60,328 nt of DNA from Pseudophaeobacter leonis (GTDB taxonomy: Bacteria; Pseudomonadota; Alphaproteobacteria; Rhodobacterales; Rhodobacteraceae). The stretch spans positions 1 to 60,328 of the forward strand of contig NZ_MWVJ01000068.1 in assembly GCF_002087335.1 (NCBI RefSeq), read 5' to 3'. Shown piece after piece: positions 56,957 to 60,328 of the stretch. The position numbers and the translations under genes are program-made. Within the stretch, counting starts at the first letter, position 1. Every line of letters begins with the position of its first letter. Under the pieces are notes generated by a model. That model was not told the DNA's origin, ran no database searches, and saw only the letters and a program-made list of their open reading frames with translations.

Positions 56957-57794
56957 TTCTTGACAGGGGACTGAACTGGGGACTGGTCGGCAAAGACATG
57001 TTCGGCCGCAGGGAAGCTGCGGGCGCGCACCTCGCTGGCGTATGCGGCGATGGCCGCCTCGGCCCGCTCTCCCAGATCGCTGTAGCGTTTGAAAAACTTC
57101 GGCTTGAAGGCGGTAAACAGCCCCAGCATGTCATCCACCACCAGGATCTGGCCATCACAGCCCGCAGAGGCGCCAATGCCGATGGTGGGGATTGCCACGG
57201 CTGCGGTGATCTCATCTGCGAGGCGCTGAGGCACCTTTTCCAGCACCACGGCAAAGGCCCCCGCTGCTGCAACCGCATGAGCATTTTCCAGCACAGCGGC
57301 ACCCGCCTCATCGCGACCCTGCACCTTATAGCCGCCAAGGGCGTTGAACGACTGGGCGTCAGGCCCAGATGCGCCATCACCGGGATGCCGCGCTGCACCA
57401 GAAACCGGATGGTCTCGGCCATCTCGACACCGCCCTCCAGCTTGACCGCCGCAGCTCCGGTTTCGCGCATCAGCCGCGCCGCATTGGCAAAGGCCTGCGC
57501 AGGCCCCTCTTCATAAGAGCCAAACGGCATATCAATCACCAGCATGGCGTGGCTCAGGCCACGCGCGACGGCCGCGCCATGCAGAATCATCATCTCCATG
57601 GTGACGCCCAGCGTCGACGGCAGCCCGTGCAGCACCATTCCAACGCTGTCACCGACTAAAATAAAGTCACAATGCTGGTCCATCATCTGGGCCATCGGCG
57701 TGGTATAGGCCGTCAGGCTGACAATTGGCGTCTTGCCCTTTTTTGCAAGGATATCCCCTGCGGTGAGGGCCTGGTTTTTTGCGGTCGCGCTCAT
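56953..57794 (-). CDS. panB: 3-methyl-2-oxobutanoate hydroxymethyltransferase (one frameshift)
   Basis: PanB makes ketopantoate, the first committed step to pantothenate. Read across one missing base in a CCC run (57354-57356), the ~281-residue protein shows [36 protein letters not shown] and [12 protein letters not shown], then [18 protein letters not shown] and the C-terminal [25 protein letters not shown]. Every motif is intact, so the break is most easily a sequence error in an essential or near-essential gene. It precedes panC in the same transcript. Confidence 0.94.
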
Positions 57795-57956
57795 GGTATT
57801 CCCTGGTTTCGTACGGGTTGCGCACCTTTAGCAACTGACGCCACGCGCTTCCAGTGGACGAAATGCCTCGTGCCCCTTGATTACCCAGAGGCAAAGAGAA
57901 AACCTTGTCTACAAAGCCCCGGGAACAGGGGATCCACCGTATTATGGGAGTTGAAA

Positions 57957-59435
57957 ATGACATTCAGATCAATCGTTTTTGCCGCAAGCTCAACACTGGC
58001 GCTGATGGCCGGCGCGGCTTTGGCCAAGGATACTGTCACCATTGGGTTGCAACTTGAGCCGCCGCATCTTGATCCCACCAGCGCTGCTGCCGGCGCGATT
58101 GACCAGGTGCTCTAGTCCAATGTGTTCGAAGGCCTTACCCGGTTCATGGGCGATGGCTCTTTGGTGCCGGGGCTGGCCAAAAGCTGGGATATCTCGGCCG
58201 ATGGCCTCAGCTATACCTTCCATCTGAACCAGGGCGTCACCTTTCACGATGGCAGCACAATGGACGCAGAGGATGTGAAATTCTCGCTGGATCGCGCCCG
58301 TGCCGAGGACAGCACCAACGCGCAAAAGGCGCTGTTTGCCGATATCGCCAGCGTTGATGTGGTGGATGCCGCCACCGTCAAAGTGACCCTGAGCACAGCC
58401 AACGGCAACATGCTGTTCAACCTCGCCTGGGGCGACGCTGTGATCGTTGCGCCCGAAAGCATCGCAGACATCAAGACCACACCTGTGGGCACCGGTGCCT
58501 TTAAATTCGCAAGCTGGGTGCAGGGCGACCGGATCGAGCTAGAAAAGAATGCCGCCTACTGGGGCACGCCCGCACATCTGAGTGGCGCGACCTTTAAATT
58601 CATCTCGGACCCCACCGCCGCTTTTGCTGCCGTGATGGCGGAAGATGTGGATGCCTTTGCCGGCTTCCCAGCGCCTGAGAACCTGCCGCAGTTTGACGCT
58701 GATCCGCGCTTTCAGGTGCTGGTTGGCTCGACCGAGGGTGAAACAATCCTTTCGACCAACAACAAGCAAGCACCGTTTGATGATGTCCGCGTGCGCAAGG
58801 CGCTGGCCCATGCCATTGATCGTCAGGCCATCATTGATGGCGCGATGTTTGGCTATGGCACCCCAATCGGCACGCATTTTGCACCGCATAACCCGGCCTA
58901 TACCGATCTGACCGGCAACTCGGCCTATGATCCCGCGCAGGCCAAGGCGCTGCTGGCCGAGGCAGGTCTCGCGGATGGCTTTGCAACCACGCTGCACCTG
59001 CCGCCGCCGTCATACGCCCGTCGCGGTGGTGAGATCATCGCCGCCCAGCTGGCGCAGGTGGGCATCAAGGCCGAGATCATCAATGTGGAATGGGCTCAGT
59101 GGCTGGAAACCGTGTTCCGCGGCAAAAGCTTTGGCCTCACCGTCATCAGCCATACCGAACCCATGGACATCGGCATCTATGCCCGCCCTGAGTATTACTT
59201 TCAGTACGACAATGCGGACTTCCAGGCGCTGATGACCACGCTCAACGCCACCACGGACCCCGATCAGCGCATGGCGATGCTAAAGCAGGCGCAGGAAACC
59301 ATCTCAAACGACTATGTGAATGGCTACCTGTTCCAGCTGGCCGCGCTGAGCGTTGCCAAGGCAGAGCTGCAGGGTCTCTGGGCCAACGCCCCGACCCAGG
59401 CCACCGATCTGACCGCCGTCAGCTGGGCTGAGTAA
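57957..59435 (+). CDS. Dipeptide-type ABC transporter substrate-binding protein with in-frame amber codon
   Basis: The ~490-residue protein belongs to the SBP_bac_5 (DppA/OppA) family: signal peptide (IVFAASSTLALMAGAALA), VTIGLQLEPPHLDPT, then SNVFEGLTRFMGDGSLVPGLAKSW, DGLSYTFHLNQGVTFHDG and PVGTGAFKFASW. Codon 53 is TAG (58113-58115) within IDQVL-stop-SNVFEG, where family members have Tyr. The frame continues without shift to 59435. TAC or TAT to TAG is one substitution. It may be a sequence error, a real null allele or, less likely, read-through. It opens an import operon with a cupin and a DppB-type permease. Confidence 0.88.
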
Positions 59436-59503
59436 CCTATATACCCCCTTGCCGGGCGCCAGTCTCTGTGCCCGGCAAAAGGCTCTATTTCAGGACATAT
59501 GCG

Positions 59504-59918
59504 ATGATTGATCTTTACCCGGCCGGCTCCCGCCCCAGCCGCAAAGCCCCGGCGCAGTGGTTCACCGGCGAGGTCTGGATGGACCCGATCATCGACTCTC
59601 AGCCGCCGGCGCGGGTCAATGCCCTGCGGGTGAGCTTTGCCCCGGGCGCGCGCACAGCCTGGCACACCCCATCCTCTGGGCCAGACCCTGCATGTGCTCT
59701 CAGGCAAAGGTCTGATCGCGATGCGCGACAGCGCCCCAAAGGAAATGCGGGCCGGGGATACCATCTGGATCCCCGCCGATGTCGAACACTGGCATGGCGC
59801 CGCACCAGACACCGGCATGGTGCATCTCGCCATCCAAGAAGCCATTGAGGGATCAGCGGCGGACTGGCTGGAACATGTCAGCGATGCAGACTACCAGCGT
59901 CCCACTGATCGCGCCTGA
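59504..59918 (+). CDS. Cupin domain protein within an ABC import operon (one frameshift)
   Basis: About 137 residues after removing one extra C in the CCCC run at 59667-59670. The cupin then reads [59 protein letters not shown], with the metal-binding His-x-His and later His. This is the QdoI/YhcH-like single-domain type often annotated as carboxymuconolactone-decarboxylase-associated cupin; its substrate is unknown. It lies between the binding protein and the permease, with AGGA upstream of the ATG at 59504. Confidence 0.85.
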
Positions 59919-59923
59919 CGCCC

Positions 59924-60328
59924 ATGCTTCGCTATGCCCTGAAACGTGCTGTGTCGCTGATGATCAGCCTCGCGGTCGCCTCGATTGTGATCTTCTTTGT
60001 CATCGAGGTGGCACCTGGCGATCCTGCCTCCTTTATGCTGGGGATCAATGCCGAGCCCGAAACCGTCGCGGCCCTGCGCGCCGAGCTGGGCCTCGACCAA
60101 AGCAAGGCGCAGCGCTATCTCGCCTGGGTTGGCGGTATGCTGAGCGGTGACTTTGGCACCTCCTATACCTATCGCACTCCGGTCACTGCCATGATTGCGG
60201 ATCGTATGTGGGTCTCGCTGCCGCTGGCGCTTTATGCGCTGCTGCTGTCGACACTGATCGCCTTTCCGGCCGGCATCTATGCTGCCGCGCGGCGCGGCAA
60301 GGCCGGCGATATGGCGGTGATGGGAGCG
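59924..60328 (+). CDS. ABC transporter permease, DppB type (partial)
   Basis: The first 135 residues are visible before the right edge: MLRYALKRAVSLMISLAVAS, a first membrane helix, then VIEVAPGDPASFMLG with the conserved PGDP of DppB/OppB permeases, LRAELGLDQSKAQRYLAWV, GDFGTSYTYRTPV and a second helix (SLPLALYALLLSTLIAFPAGIYAA). It starts six bases after the cupin stop. Further operon genes (DppC and ATPases) are expected beyond the window. Confidence 0.93.
   Translation, partial: MLRYALKRAVSLMISLAVASIVIFFVIEVAPGDPASFMLGINAEPETVAALRAELGLDQSKAQRYLAWVGGMLSGDFGTSYTYRTPVTAMIADRMWVSLPLALYALLLSTLIAFPAGIYAAARRGKAGDMAVMGA

Overview
The window comes from an alphaproteobacterium, most likely the Roseobacter group of Rhodobacteraceae. 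The basis is the high G+C coding sequence and the protein families seen: a DUF6478-like protein, the MoxR/DUF58/DUF4159 envelope cluster, a gpmI-envC-ctpA run, the CHCC zinc-finger protein and the DUF1203/DUF1285 proteins. It reads as ordinary chromosome. I saw no rRNA, tRNA, CRISPR array, insertion sequence, prophage or plasmid replication gene.

Layout. 1-6.6 kb: a very long ABC-exporter-like protein with a degenerate nucleotide-binding domain and a cyclic-nucleotide-binding-like tail (cut by the left edge), a divergent lipoprotein, a DUF6478-like protein and a three-part Ada. 6.7-12.1 kb (minus): rsgA, then gpmI, an EnvC-like factor and ctpA in tight order. 12.5-17.6 kb: DUF1203, DUF922, an orphan ABC ATPase, a small zinc-finger protein, a LuxR-type regulator fused to an alpha/beta-hydrolase fold, and a small membrane protein. 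18-23 kb: polA, a hydroxypyruvate-isomerase-like protein and DUF1285. 23-30 kb (plus): a tightly spaced MoxR, DUF58, DUF4159 and large membrane protein operon. 30-37.7 kb (minus): alpha-2-macroglobulin followed by penicillin-binding protein 1C. 37.8-43.6 kb: hybrid histidine kinase, yaaA, recQ, yggT. 43.7-49.2 kb: thioesterase, UMF1-type MFS, mepA, phytase-like esterase, YhhQ-type transporter, arfB. 49.3-54.3 kb: SDR plus cupin, a P1 (DmpA-type) peptidase, cytochrome c, idi, an FAD monooxygenase. 54.5-57.8 kb (minus): glpK and panB-panC. 58-60.3 kb: start of a dipeptide-type ABC import operon cut by the right edge.

A strong theme is envelope maintenance: EnvC, CtpA, A2M/PbpC, MepA and the MoxR cluster all act on or in the periplasm and cell wall.

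The most important caution concerns sequence quality. At least 17 one-base frame breaks occur in 10 genes, including panB and recQ, mostly at short homopolymers, and a further gene has an in-frame amber codon. Single-base consensus errors are the simplest explanation, so these genes are annotated across the breaks. The most interesting biological candidates are the LuxR/pseudo-hydrolase fusion, the ABC-like protein with dead ATPase motifs and a cNMP-like tail, a dispersed family of G+C-rich intergenic palindromes with variable loops, and a hairpin that covers the glpK start.
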